A program made the position numbers and the translations under genes. Shown here one piece after another: positions 18,215 to 27,072 of a stretch of 45,775 nt of DNA. Source of the stretch: JAGOEF01 sp964511665 (GTDB lineage Bacteria; Bacteroidota; Bacteroidia; Bacteroidales; ML635J-15). Below the pieces are notes generated by a model, which was given only the letters and a program-made list of their open reading frames with translations, was not told the origin of the DNA and searched no databases. How positions within the stretch are numbered: the stretch's first letter is position 1; the number at the start of each line of letters is the position of its first letter. Where the stretch lies: assembly GCA_964511665.1 (NCBI GenBank), contig CAZEHA010000027.1, positions 1 through 45,775 of the forward strand, read 5' to 3'.

Positions 18215-21200
18215 ATGAGAAGCTTAAAAAAACTAGTTTTCCTTTCACTGGCAATGACTATTGCATTTTCTGCCCTTGCCGATAAGGAACCCCGTGAATC
18301 GAACAGGAATGCTACTACTCCTGCACCCAGGAATGCAAAAGCAGCAGCACCCTGCGAACCTTCGAAAACTTCTACCGAGCTTTATATCAATAACGTGAGG
18401 ACGCTTATCCACACCGGTGGCGACATGTGGTGGGATTTACAGGGCGATCCCCGTTACGAAGTTCCCGCAGGTTCGGGGCGTCACGCTCTGTTTGCTGGGT
18501 CGATATGGGTTGGAGGTAAAGACGCCAACGGTCAGTTGAAAATGGCAGCACAGCGATTCCGCCAGGATGGTATCGACTTTTGGCCGGGACCACTGATTAT
18601 TGGTGGAAACGAACAGGGTACCACTTCGCAAGACATTTGCAGACAATACGATAAGCATTTTGTAATTACCAAAGAAATTGTTAAGGAATTTCGCGAATGG
18701 TTTGCTTGTACTCAGGATCCTGATTGCGACCTGGCTCAAAACTTCCCAACTTATACCATTCCCGATATTATTCTAAATTGGCCGGCTCATGGCCCGGCAG
18801 GCGGATACGATTACTATCTGGCTCCCTTCTGGGATGTCGATCAGGATGGAGAATACAACCCCATGATGGGCGATTTTCCGTATTATGAATTTATTAACGA
18901 AGGAATTACCGACGATGTAAATTGCGCCCGCCCCCGCGACCGCTGGCCCAAACTGTTTGGCGATTACACAATGTGGTGGGTTTATAACGATAGAGGAAAC
19001 ATTCACACCGAAACAGGTGGCGATCCCATTGGTATGGAATTCAGGGCTCAGGCTTTTGCATTTACCACCAACGACGAACTGAACGACATGACGTTTTATA
19101 ATTACAATATCATCAACCGATCGACATATACCTTGTATGAAACATACTTTGGAGTGTGGACAGATGCCGACTTAGGTGGTGCTGTTGACGATTACACCGG
19201 TTGTGATGTACAAAGGGGTCTCGGATATATGTATAACGGTGATGACTTCGACGACGATTATCGCGGTAATTTGGGATATGGCAACCAGCCCCCTGCTATC
19301 GGTATCGATTTCTTCGAAGGTCCTTATCAAGACAACGATGGTCTCGACAATCCAACAAGTTACGATACCATAAATGGTGTGAAAGTTTTGAATTGTCAAA
19401 AAGGCGATATTCTCAATGGTAATATCAATGGATTGAACTTTGGCGATGGCACCGTTGATAACGAAAGATGGGGCATGCGGCGTTTTCTGTATTTTAACAA
19501 TACCGGTCAGGGGGCCAATCCGGCTACTACCGACCCGCATTCCGCAATTGAGCATTATAACTATTTGACCGGATACTGGAAAGACGGACAACGCTTATGC
19601 TATGGCGGAACCGGTCACCCTACAGGAAATGGAGATCCGAATATACCTACCGATTTTATGTTCCCCGGAAAACCAACCACCGATAAATGCGGATGGGGAC
19701 AAGGTGGTATTGTAATGCCCGATTGGTCAGAAGAAACCGAGAGCAATCCTGCCGACGACCGCCGTTTTGTGCAGTCAGCAGGTCCATTTGTATTGCGCCC
19801 GGGTGCTGTTAACGATATTACGATAGGTGCGGTATATGCCCGTGCAGCCGCAGGAGGTCCCTGGGCCTCGGTTGAAGCCGTTCGCAAGGCCGACGACAAA
19901 GCACAGATTCTTTTCGAAAACTGTTTCCGCGTTCTCGATGGCCCCGATGCTCCCGATTTGCGCATTATCGAAATGGATAAACAATTGATTTTCCATATTT
20001 CAAACAAACCCAATTCGAATAACTATCTGGAAGAATATATTGAGAAAGATCCTTCAATTGTTTGTAATTCCGACATTAACCCATGCGACGAGTACTATCG
20101 TTTCCAGGGCTATCAGGTGTATCAGTTGAAAAATACATCTGCCAGTATCAACGACCGCTATAACCTTGATTTGGTTCGCCCTATATTCCAGTGCGATATT
20201 AAAGACGGAGTTTCGCAAATTGTTAATTATGTGTGGTCAGACCAGTTAGGAGCCAATGTCCCGGTAGAGGAAGTAAATGGCGTTAACAATGGGATTACTC
20301 ATACTTTTGTAATCGAGAAAGACTTCTTTGCAACAGGAGACAATAGGCTTGTGAATCATCGTGAGTATTATTATACTGCTATCGCGTACAGCTACAACAA
20401 CAGTCTATTATATAACCAACAGATACAGGAAACCTTCCTCGGACAGAAAAAGCCTTACCTTGCCGGTAGAAATAACATCAAACGCTACAAGGCTGTGCCT
20501 CATAGAAACGATCCAGAAGATGGTGGCACTGTAATTCAGGGCGACTATGGCTATGGCCCTCAAATAACCCAAATCGAGGGGCACGGTAATGCTTATAATG
20601 TACTTGATCTTACGCAGGAAACCATCGACGAAATTATGTCGGGTTATCCCTGGAAATCGGCTCAGCCAACCTATAAAAATGGGAAAGGCCCGGTTAATGT
20701 AAAAATTATCGATCCGCTGAATGTTCCCGAAGACGCCTATACTTTAAAGCTGGTTGATGCTAACGTGTGGAGCTACGGACTTATTAAAAACGGTGCAAAT
20801 TGGTTTGTAGTAAATTTGGCCGGAGACACTGTTTGGAACCATAAAACTATCGACTATGTCGGATACGATCAGTTGATTCCCGAATGGGGACTCGCCATCA
20901 ATGTGCAGCAAACCGAATATGCGGGAAACAAAGATAAAGCCATAAACAATGGAGTTCTCGAGGCTACTATGGAGTATGCCGATAATAGCAAACCTTGGCT
21001 TTACTTCTTGCCCGATGGCGATGGTAACGATCCTTTCAACTGGATCAGGGTGGGTAAATATCAGAACAAAGAAGGTGAATTGAATGCCGGCGGAGCCGAT
21101 AAGAGTTACGACGACTATATTGGATGGGACCCAGACCAATACTTCGAAAAAATGCTTAATGGCACTTGGGCTCCATTTAAACATACCAGCGATTTTAAAT

Positions 21201-22318
21201 ATGGACCGGCTCTAAAATCGGCACGTGCCATTCAGGCAATCGATAAGTTTGAACCCATTAGCAGTGTCGACCTATATATCACAAGCGATACCAGTATGTG
21301 GACCCGCTGTTGTGTTGTTGAGATGTGCGAAAACGAATGGACAACCAACGATTACGGACATCCGGTTATGGTTACCCCTAATATTAACTACCTCTCCGAA
21401 GGAAATGCCTTGCGTCATGCATTGCGCCGTTCACCTTCAGTAGATAAATTGGGTAATCCGTTGAACGATGGAACTATTGGCCTTGGTTGGTTCCCGGGTT
21501 ACGCTATCGATGTAAGAACAGGAGAAAGGCTTAATATTATGTTTGGAGAAGACAGCTGGCTGGTAGGCGAAAACGGACGTGATATGATTTGGAATCCTTC
21601 GTCGGGCATCTATGGTTCTACCGGACCATTGTTTGGTGGAAAGCATTATATATATATAATGGGGCACAACCAGAACTTCACAAATCCTCAGTTCTTGGCG
21701 CCAGCCTACGATTCGTGCCGGTATATTCACAGCAAGTTAATGGCTTACAACGACAATAATACGGCGCTCGATTTGAGAGCTGCTTATACTGCTGCCATGT
21801 GGTGTGCTATTCCGCTTCACAATCCAAGTTTCGACCTGCTTGCTTCCGATGTTAAAATCAGATTGCGTGTAGCCACACCTCTTCACAAATCATTAGGTGA
21901 TTTTGGTGTTGAAGAACCCGAGAATGATAACCTGCCTATGTATACTTTTAATACATACGATGTGAAAACCATTCGCAACGACAACCCACAGGCTGTGAGC
22001 GCTCTCGATTTGATAAACATAGTTCCTAATCCGTATTACGGACACAGCTACTACGAAACCAATCAGTTAGACAACTATGTGAGAATTACAAATCTGCCCC
22101 GCAAAGTTACCATCTCTATTTATAACATAAGCGGTACACTGGTTCGTCGTTTCGAAAAAGACAGCGATATTACCTACATCGACTGGGATCTCAAGAACTC
22201 TTACAATATATCTATTGCCAGTGGATTGTATATTGTGCATTTTAATGTGCCGGGAGTAGGCGAAAAAGTAGTGAAATGGTTTGGCGCATTGCGTCCTATC
22301 GATTTGAACAATTTCTAA
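18215..22318 (+). CDS. Large secreted protein with T9SS-like C-terminal domain and unusual tail
   Basis: A 1367-residue protein with a signal peptide (MRSLKKLVFLSLAM to FSALA). An early conserved-looking stretch reads AGSIWVGGKDANGQLKM. It is acidic and aromatic, rich in D, G, N, W and Y, with many Asp/Asn-Gly turns such as DVDQDGEYN that could bind calcium. The last 100 residues form a FlgD/T9SS-like beta domain: IVPNPYYG, then VTISIYNISGTLVRRF, SGLYIVHFNVPG and EKVVKWFG. Type A sorting domains normally end about there, but this one continues with ALRPIDLNNF. I recognise the overall family only as large secreted Bacteroidota proteins of unknown function. It lies 33 bp behind the TonB receptor and 33 bp before the PorV-like gene, under one promoter. 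Surface exposure is inference. Confidence 0.82.
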   Translation: MRSLKKLVFLSLAMTIAFSALADKEPRESNRNATTPAPRNAKAAAPCEPSKTSTELYINNVRTLIHTGGDMWWDLQGDPRYEVPAGSGRHALFAGSIWVGGKDANGQLKMAAQRFRQDGIDFWPGPLIIGGNEQGTTSQDICRQYDKHFVITKEIVKEFREWFACTQDPDCDLAQNFPTYTIPDIILNWPAHGPAGGYDYYLAPFWDVDQDGEYNPMMGDFPYYEFINEGITDDVNCARPRDRWPKLFGDYTMWWVYNDRGNIHTETGGDPIGMEFRAQAFAFTTNDELNDMTFYNYNIINRSTYTLYETYFGVWTDADLGGAVDDYTGCDVQRGLGYMYNGDDFDDDYRGNLGYGNQPPAIGIDFFEGPYQDNDGLDNPTSYDTINGVKVLNCQKGDILNGNINGLNFGDGTVDNERWGMRRFLYFNNTGQGANPATTDPHSAIEHYNYLTGYWKDGQRLCYGGTGHPTGNGDPNIPTDFMFPGKPTTDKCGWGQGGIVMPDWSEETESNPADDRRFVQSAGPFVLRPGAVNDITIGAVYARAAAGGPWASVEAVRKADDKAQILFENCFRVLDGPDAPDLRIIEMDKQLIFHISNKPNSNNYLEEYIEKDPSIVCNSDINPCDEYYRFQGYQVYQLKNTSASINDRYNLDLVRPIFQCDIKDGVSQIVNYVWSDQLGANVPVEEVNGVNNGITHTFVIEKDFFATGDNRLVNHREYYYTAIAYSYNNSLLYNQQIQETFLGQKKPYLAGRNNIKRYKAVPHRNDPEDGGTVIQGDYGYGPQITQIEGHGNAYNVLDLTQETIDEIMSGYPWKSAQPTYKNGKGPVNVKIIDPLNVPEDAYTLKLVDANVWSYGLIKNGANWFVVNLAGDTVWNHKTIDYVGYDQLIPEWGLAINVQQTEYAGNKDKAINNGVLEATMEYADNSKPWLYFLPDGDGNDPFNWIRVGKYQNKEGELNAGGADKSYDDYIGWDPDQYFEKMLNGTWAPFKHTSDFKYGPALKSARAIQAIDKFEPISSVDLYITSDTSMWTRCCVVEMCENEWTTNDYGHPVMVTPNINYLSEGNALRHALRRSPSVDKLGNPLNDGTIGLGWFPGYAIDVRTGERLNIMFGEDSWLVGENGRDMIWNPSSGIYGSTGPLFGGKHYIYIMGHNQNFTNPQFLAPAYDSCRYIHSKLMAYNDNNTALDLRAAYTAAMWCAIPLHNPSFDLLASDVKIRLRVATPLHKSLGDFGVEEPENDNLPMYTFNTYDVKTIRNDNPQAVSALDLINIVPNPYYGHSYYETNQLDNYVRITNLPRKVTISIYNISGTLVRRFEKDSDITYIDWDLKNSYNISIASGLYIVHFNVPGVGEKVVKWFGALRPIDLNNF

Positions 22319-22351
22319 TAAGCCAAAATTTGAATTAAAAAGTCATATAAT

Positions 22352-23464
22352 ATGAAAAAGCGTTTAAGTGTAATATTGAGTGTGGTGCTGGCAAGTTTGC
22401 TTCTGCTGCCTGCATTCAGCTATGGTGGAAACGAGCAAAGAGGCGGATCGAGTGGTGGATCCGAATTGCTTATTAATCCCTGGGCACGCAGCTCCGGTTG
22501 GGGCGATGCAAATGTGGCAAGTGTACTTGGTCTCGAAGGTATGTACCAGAATATTGCCGGTATCGCATTTACCCGAAAAACCGAATTAATTTTTAATAAC
22601 ACCCAATGGCTTGTTGGATCCGGTATCAATATCAACAATTTTGGTTTCGCTCAAAAAGCCGGCGAGTCAGGCGTATTGGCACTCAGTGTGATGAGTATGA
22701 ATTTTGGAGATATTCCTATTACTACAGCCGATCTTCCCGAAGGCGGTATCGGTACGTTTTCGCCTAGCTATACCAATATTTCATTGGCCTTTGCCCGTGA
22801 GTTTTCGAATAGCATTTATGGTGGGATAGCCGTAAAACTTATCAGCGAAGGTATGGCCAACGTTTCTTCATCAGGCTTTGCTATCGATGCAGGTATACAG
22901 TATGTTACCGGTCTAGGTCGCGATAAAGCCGGAAATCGTAAACGCGATAACCTGCGTTTTGGTATTGCCATGAAAAATGTGGGATCAACCATGAAGTTCA
23001 AAGGCGATGGTATGGCCTTCACAGGTATAGTTCCCAATGGAACCAGTATGACAGTAGAGCATCGTTCACAAGAGTTCGAATTGCCATCACTAATTAAAAT
23101 CGGATTGAGTTATTCTATCAACCTTGATGCCACTGTTGATGCTACAACCGAAGAGGTTATTTCTCACCACCAGCTTATTATTGCGGCCAATTTTACGGCC
23201 AACTCGTTTGTGAAAGACCAGTATCATATAGGACTTGAATATGGTTTCCGAAATCTATTTTTCCTGAGAGGCGGCTATATTTACGAAAAGGGTATTACTA
23301 CTGTTAGCGATCGCACCACAGTTTTAACAGGCCCAACAGCCGGTATGAGTGTGCAAATACCTATGAATAAAGAAAACAAATCGGTAATCGCTATCGATTA
23401 TTCCTTTAGAGCAACTCAACCGTTCCACGGCATTCACACATTTGGGGCAAGAGTAACCCTGTAA
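22352..23464 (+). CDS. PorV/PorQ-family outer-membrane protein
   Basis: A 370-residue protein. Signal peptide 1-25 (ending AFSYG). It then has the PorV hallmark: a conserved N-terminal stretch ELLINPWARSSGWGDANVAS, followed by repeated amphipathic strands with a late FRATQPFHGIHTFGARVTL. In this family the barrel is FadL-like. PorV proper carries T9SS cargo from the translocon to the attachment complex, and PorQ helps cargo processing. This copy sits directly behind the putative T9SS cargo and the receptor and ends with a terminator. That suggests a cargo-dedicated PorV-like shuttle rather than the core PorV, which normally lies elsewhere near porU. The assignment to PorV/PorQ is good, the dedicated role is inference. 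Confidence 0.85.
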   Translation: MKKRLSVILSVVLASLLLLPAFSYGGNEQRGGSSGGSELLINPWARSSGWGDANVASVLGLEGMYQNIAGIAFTRKTELIFNNTQWLVGSGININNFGFAQKAGESGVLALSVMSMNFGDIPITTADLPEGGIGTFSPSYTNISLAFAREFSNSIYGGIAVKLISEGMANVSSSGFAIDAGIQYVTGLGRDKAGNRKRDNLRFGIAMKNVGSTMKFKGDGMAFTGIVPNGTSMTVEHRSQEFELPSLIKIGLSYSINLDATVDATTEEVISHHQLIIAANFTANSFVKDQYHIGLEYGFRNLFFLRGGYIYEKGITTVSDRTTVLTGPTAGMSVQIPMNKENKSVIAIDYSFRATQPFHGIHTFGARVTL

Positions 23465-23486
23465 TAATAATTTATCGAAGTATTTG

Positions 23487-23514
23487 AAATGGGGTATTAC
23501 AGCCCCATTTTTTT
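23487..23514 (+). terminator. Rho-independent terminator after the PorV-like gene
   Basis: A perfect 8-bp stem aaatgggg (23487-23494) with ccccattt (23503-23510), an 8-base loop and a T-run to 23514. It lies 23 bases after the stop at 23464 and closes the receptor cassette. Confidence 0.9.
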
Positions 23515-23588
23515 CGAATACCAAATTCTTGTTAACTTTTTGTATGTTATAAAAAACATGGCTGGCTAATGTTATGAATAATAATTGC

Positions 23589-23596
23589 TATCTTTG
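23589..23596 (+). promoter_or_regulatory. -7 box TATCTTTG of the greA leader
   Basis: A perfect TAnnTTTG followed by CA. The greA ATG is 62 bases downstream, leaving a leader of about 55 bases that contains the hairpin at 23601-23630. I see no -33 TTTG at the right distance. Confidence 0.6.
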
Positions 23597-23600
23597 CAGA

Positions 23601-23630
23601 GAGAAACCTCTTTAATGAAGCGGGTTTCTT
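23601..23630 (+). promoter_or_regulatory. Hairpin with T-rich tail at the 5' end of the greA transcript
   Basis: gagaaacc (23601-23608) can pair with ggtttctt (23623-23630, one G-U pair), and an inner ctt/aag helix (23610-23612 with 23618-23620) can form. A TTTTATTTTAT-like tail follows at 23627-23639. It lies right after the predicted transcription start. It could be a 5' stabilising hairpin or a terminator-like attenuator of greA. Confidence 0.5.
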
Positions 23631-23658
23631 TTATTTTATATGAATTATTTGATACGCT

Positions 23659-24132
23659 ATGAATAAAGTAATTTATCTCACCGACGAAGGATTGAGAAAA
23701 CTGAAAGAAGAACTCGAACAGTTAATTACTGTTGAGCGACCGGGAATAAGTAGGCAAATTGCCGAGGCCCGCGATAAAGGCGACCTTTCTGAAAATGCCG
23801 AATACGATGCCGCCAAAGAAGCTCAGGGAATGCTCGAAATGAAAATAGCTAAGCTGCAAGAAACTATTATCAATGCACGTACAATCGATCCATCTCGCAT
23901 CGATAATAAAACAGTGCAAATAATGAATAAAGTGAAAATTAAAAATCTTAAGAACAACTCGGTGGTAGAATATATGTTGGTTTCAGAAAGCGAAGCCGAT
24001 CTCAAAGAAAAAAAGATTTCGGTAACGTCGCCCATAGCCAAAGGATTGCTCGGTAAAAAACTGGGAGACATTGTTGAAATTCAGGTTCCCGCCGGAATGG
24101 TGAAGTTTGAAATAATGGAAATTTCGGTGTGA
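23659..24132 (+). CDS. greA: Transcription elongation factor GreA
   Basis: A 157-residue protein, the normal GreA length. Residues 1-75 form the antiparallel coiled coil. The conserved tip stretch GDLSENAEYDAAKEAQ at about 41-56 carries the acidic residues that reach the RNA polymerase active site. The C-terminal FKBP-like domain ends with SPIAKGLLGKKLGDIVEIQ and PAGMVKFEI. GreA rescues backtracked RNA polymerase by stimulating transcript cleavage. A separate promoter and a leader hairpin lie upstream. The HIT-protein gene follows 5 bases after the stop. Confidence 0.97.
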   Translation: MNKVIYLTDEGLRKLKEELEQLITVERPGISRQIAEARDKGDLSENAEYDAAKEAQGMLEMKIAKLQETIINARTIDPSRIDNKTVQIMNKVKIKNLKNNSVVEYMLVSESEADLKEKKISVTSPIAKGLLGKKLGDIVEIQVPAGMVKFEIMEISV

Positions 24133-24137
24133 TTAAT

Positions 24138-24530
24138 ATGAGCAGTATATTTACAAAAATAATAAAGGGCGAAATACCTTGCTATAAAATCGCCGAAAAC
24201 GACCGCTTCATTGCTTTCCTCGATATTAGCCCGCTGAAAAAAGGCCATTGCTTGATTGTTCCCAAACAAGAAATCGACTATATTTTCGATATCGACAACG
24301 ATGTGCTAAAAGAAATGATTGTGTTTTCGAAACGAATTGCCATAGCATTGAAAAAGGCAATACCATGTTCCAGAATCGGTGTCGCCGTGCTCGGCCTCGA
24401 AGTGCCGCACGCTCATATTCATTTAGTGCCAATTGTGAATGAATCGGATTTGCGGTTTTCGAATACACGTTTAGTGCTGAGCTCTGCTGAGTTTGTCGAA
24501 ATTCAAAAGAACATTGTGAGTCACCTCTAA
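24138..24530 (+). CDS. HIT-family nucleotide hydrolase/transferase
   Basis: A 130-residue protein with the typical HIT beginning (SIFTKIIKGEIPCYKI, then FLDISPLKKGHCLIVPK) and the catalytic triad motif HAHIHLVPI near residue 94-102, where the middle His is the nucleophile. HIT proteins of this size hydrolyse AMP conjugates such as adenosine phosphoramidate or dinucleoside polyphosphates. The start is ATG 24138; an in-frame GTG at 24129 overlaps the greA stop but would add only three residues. It is probably cotranscribed with greA, a pairing common in Bacteroidota. Confidence 0.92.
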   Translation: MSSIFTKIIKGEIPCYKIAENDRFIAFLDISPLKKGHCLIVPKQEIDYIFDIDNDVLKEMIVFSKRIAIALKKAIPCSRIGVAVLGLEVPHAHIHLVPIVNESDLRFSNTRLVLSSAEFVEIQKNIVSHL

Positions 24531-24623
24531 TACTTTGCTCAACACATGCTTGTTGATATATAAGTAGAAAAAACTGTGTACCAATCAGGCTTATTGCTTA
24601 CATTCGCAACAAGTGAATCGTAA

Positions 24624-25097
24624 GTGAACGTAAATCAAAAAATAATTATCTATACCGATGGCGCTGCCAGTGGAAATCCGGGACCCGGTGGATATGGTGC
24701 TGTGTTGATGTATGGTCGTCATCGAAAAGAAATAAGCAAGGCATTCAGGCTTACCACCAACAACCGAATGGAATTAATGGCTGTAATAGAGGCTCTAAAA
24801 TGCCTGAAGAAACCCAATCAGATTGTAGTTGTTTATACCGATTCAAAATACGTGTCGGAAGCAGTCAATCAAAACTGGGTTTTCGAATGGGAGAAAAAGA
24901 ATTTTAAAAACAAAAAAAACCCTGATCTATGGAAGGCTTTTTTGTGCCAGTATCGAAATCATCAGGTACAGTTGGAATGGGTTAAAGGACACAGCGACAA
25001 TGTGTATAATAATCGTTGCGACCAACTGGCTGTTGAAGCGTATAAATCGGGAATATTTTTTATTGATGAAGCTTACGAATCGTTGCTCGAAAAATAG
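24624..25097 (+). CDS. rnhA: Ribonuclease HI
   Basis: A 157-residue protein with the complete RNase H1 site: D12 (IYTDGAASGNPGPGGYG), E50 (NNRMELMAV), D73 (YTDSKYV), H123 (KGHSDN) and D133 (NNRCDQLA). It degrades the RNA strand of RNA-DNA hybrids, removing primers and R-loops. The start is GTG 24624; no ATG lies between the upstream stop and the first catalytic Asp, so the non-ATG start is well supported. There are 93 bases without a gene before it, with no clear promoter. The GNAT gene follows after 12 bases. Confidence 0.95.
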   Translation: MNVNQKIIIYTDGAASGNPGPGGYGAVLMYGRHRKEISKAFRLTTNNRMELMAVIEALKCLKKPNQIVVVYTDSKYVSEAVNQNWVFEWEKKNFKNKKNPDLWKAFLCQYRNHQVQLEWVKGHSDNVYNNRCDQLAVEAYKSGIFFIDEAYESLLEK

Positions 25098-25109
25098 TTA
25101 TTTGTAACC

Positions 25110-25532
25110 ATGACCGAATGTTTTGTGTTCGATATCAACCACCCATTTTTCGAAATGGCACGCAAAATAAGATACGACGTTTTTGTTGCAGAGCAGGGTG
25201 TTGACAGCAATCTTGAGTTCGACGGCCACGACGACGAAGCGAGGCATTATTTAATGTATTACAATGGCAAACCGGTGGCAGCAGCCAGAGTGAGGCATAC
25301 TGATAATGGCAAAAAACTCGAACGCTTTGCCGTGATGGCCCATTGCCGAAAAATGGGATTGGGACGGCATTTTATGAGTTTTATTATGGATGAAGCCGGC
25401 GAGATGTATTTTCATTCTCAGCTTAATGCAGTGCCGTTCTACGAAAAAGCCGGATTCGAAACCACCGGAGATTTGTTTTTTGAGGCGGGCATTCCTCATT
25501 ATAAAATGATTCTTAAAAATGAACAAGCGTGA
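25110..25532 (+). CDS. GNAT-family N-acetyltransferase
   Basis: A 140-residue single-domain GNAT protein. The N-terminal part (RKIRYDVFVAEQGVD at 18-32, FDGHDDEARHYL at 37-48) is typical of the ElaA/YjcF-type group. The acetyl-CoA pyrophosphate loop is RKMGLGRHF at 80-88, and the late FYEKAGFE-type strand is present. It transfers acetyl from acetyl-CoA to an unknown small molecule or amine. The last codons overlap the flippase start (GTGA), so the two are translationally coupled. Confidence 0.88.
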   Translation: MTECFVFDINHPFFEMARKIRYDVFVAEQGVDSNLEFDGHDDEARHYLMYYNGKPVAAARVRHTDNGKKLERFAVMAHCRKMGLGRHFMSFIMDEAGEMYFHSQLNAVPFYEKAGFETTGDLFFEAGIPHYKMILKNEQA

Positions 25533-27004
25533 GCAACCCAATTAAAAAACTGGCAGGTCAAACCGCAATCTATGGCTTTAGCAGCATCGTGGGGCGGCTG
25601 CTCAACTATTTACTTGTACCTATCTATACCCGTATTTTTGTTCCTGAGGTATATGGGGTAGTTACCGAACTGTATGCATATGTTAGCTTCTTTCTAATTT
25701 TACTAACCTACGGAACCGAGACCGGTTTCTTTCGGTTTGCTTCCGACAAAACCAAATTTGCAAAGACCTATTCTACCTTATTGCTTAGCTTAGGTGTAAC
25801 ATCGATGCTTTTCGTAATTCTTATTGCCTTATTTATTAATCCCATAGCTTCAGCATTGCATTATGGCAACCATCAGCAGTACATTTTGTGGATGGCAGTT
25901 ATTGTTGCCATCGATGCCCTTATTTCGTTGCCTTTTGCACGATTACGACTTCAAAACAAAGCGCTTAAGTTTGCAACATTCAAAATAATCAACATAGCAG
26001 TGAACATTGCTATGAACCTATATTTCTTGCTTCTGTGTCCGTATCTTGCCAATATTGCACCCGATTCACCTTTCTTGTTGATTTGGTCGCCCGAAATTGG
26101 CGTGGGTTATGTGTTTATATCTAATCTGGTGGCCAATATTATCACACTGTTGATGCTGTTGCCCGATATATTTGGTGTAAAACTGCAATTCGATATCCGA
26201 CTGCTTAAAACCATTTTGTTATACTCATTCCCGCTACTTATTGCAGGATTTGCGGGTATGATTAATGAAACCCTCGATCGTATCCTGCTTAAATATCTGC
26301 TTCCGGGCGATGTAAACGCAATGGAACAGATAGGTATTTACGGAGCTAATTACAAGCTGGCCATTCTGATGACTTTGTTTATTCAAATGTTTCGATATGC
26401 AGCTGAACCCTTTTTCTTTTCTCAGGCAAAACAGGCAGATGCTCGGGTTAACTATGCTTTAGTAATGAAGTATTTTGTGATTTGTGGGCTTGCAATCTTT
26501 TTAGGAGTAATGCTCTATATCGATATTGTGAAACACTTTATCGATGTTTCTTATCACTCGGGTCTTAGCGTAGTGCCCATTCTGTTGATGGCCAATTTAT
26601 TTCTGGGCATGTACTATAACATTTCGATTTGGTACAAGCTTAACGATATGACCCGATATGGTGCGTATATAGCCATTCTAGGGGCAGTTATTACAATTGT
26701 GCTTAATGTGATTCTAATACCGGTTGTTGGATTTTATGGCGCTGCATGGGCAACCTTTGCGTGCTATTTGTCGATGTTGGTTGTTTCGTATGCACTGGGT
26801 CAAAAACACTATAAAGTACCATATTCAATTAAAACACTTGCATTGTATTTTTTATTGTCACTGGCTTTATATGGAGTTAGCCGCATTACTACCGATTGGC
26901 CGTCGAGTTTAAAATTCGGTACAAACACCATACTGTTTCTTTCTTTTATTGTGTTTGCCGTGTTACGTGAAAAATTGCTTCCCAGGTTGTTGAAAAGAGT
27001 TTGA
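25529..27004 (+). CDS. Polysaccharide flippase, Wzx/MATE-like
   Basis: A 491-residue integral membrane protein with about 12-14 hydrophobic helices. It starts KKLAGQTAIYGFSSIVGRLLNY, the typical beginning of Bacteroidota polysaccharide-biosynthesis flippases. It would move lipid-linked sugar units across the inner membrane. The start is GTG 25529, overlapping the GNAT stop by 4 bases. The order flippase, dut, nucleotidyltransferase, TPR, DUF4292, EnvC-like is one I recall as often kept in Bacteroidota. Whether the substrate is O-antigen, capsule or a peptidoglycan precursor cannot be read from the sequence. Confidence 0.9.
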   Translation: MSNPIKKLAGQTAIYGFSSIVGRLLNYLLVPIYTRIFVPEVYGVVTELYAYVSFFLILLTYGTETGFFRFASDKTKFAKTYSTLLLSLGVTSMLFVILIALFINPIASALHYGNHQQYILWMAVIVAIDALISLPFARLRLQNKALKFATFKIINIAVNIAMNLYFLLLCPYLANIAPDSPFLLIWSPEIGVGYVFISNLVANIITLLMLLPDIFGVKLQFDIRLLKTILLYSFPLLIAGFAGMINETLDRILLKYLLPGDVNAMEQIGIYGANYKLAILMTLFIQMFRYAAEPFFFSQAKQADARVNYALVMKYFVICGLAIFLGVMLYIDIVKHFIDVSYHSGLSVVPILLMANLFLGMYYNISIWYKLNDMTRYGAYIAILGAVITIVLNVILIPVVGFYGAAWATFACYLSMLVVSYALGQKHYKVPYSIKTLALYFLLSLALYGVSRITTDWPSSLKFGTNTILFLSFIVFAVLREKLLPRLLKRV

Positions 27005-27023
27005 GACTTATAGCTACCACAGG

Positions 27024-27054
27024 CTTGTCAACTCATAAGTTTTCAGTATTTTTG
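27024..27054 (+). promoter_or_regulatory. Promoter of dut inside the end of the flippase spacer
   Basis: CTTG at 27024-27027 (one mismatch to TTTG), a 19-base spacer and a perfect TATTTTTG at 27047-27054, 18 bases before the dut ATG. It supports ATG 27073 over the in-frame codon at 27001. Confidence 0.55.
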
Positions 27055-27072
27055 CATCTTAATAGTGTTGCT

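Noticed and set aside
22352..23464. The PorV-like protein as the core T9SS PorV
   Set aside because: The genome context (receptor and cargo, no porU or other core genes nearby) favours an accessory paralogue; not provable here.
27001..27072. Longer dUTPase with an extra 24 residues
   Set aside because: The extra residues are not dUTPase-like and cover a promoter box; ATG 27073 gives normal length.
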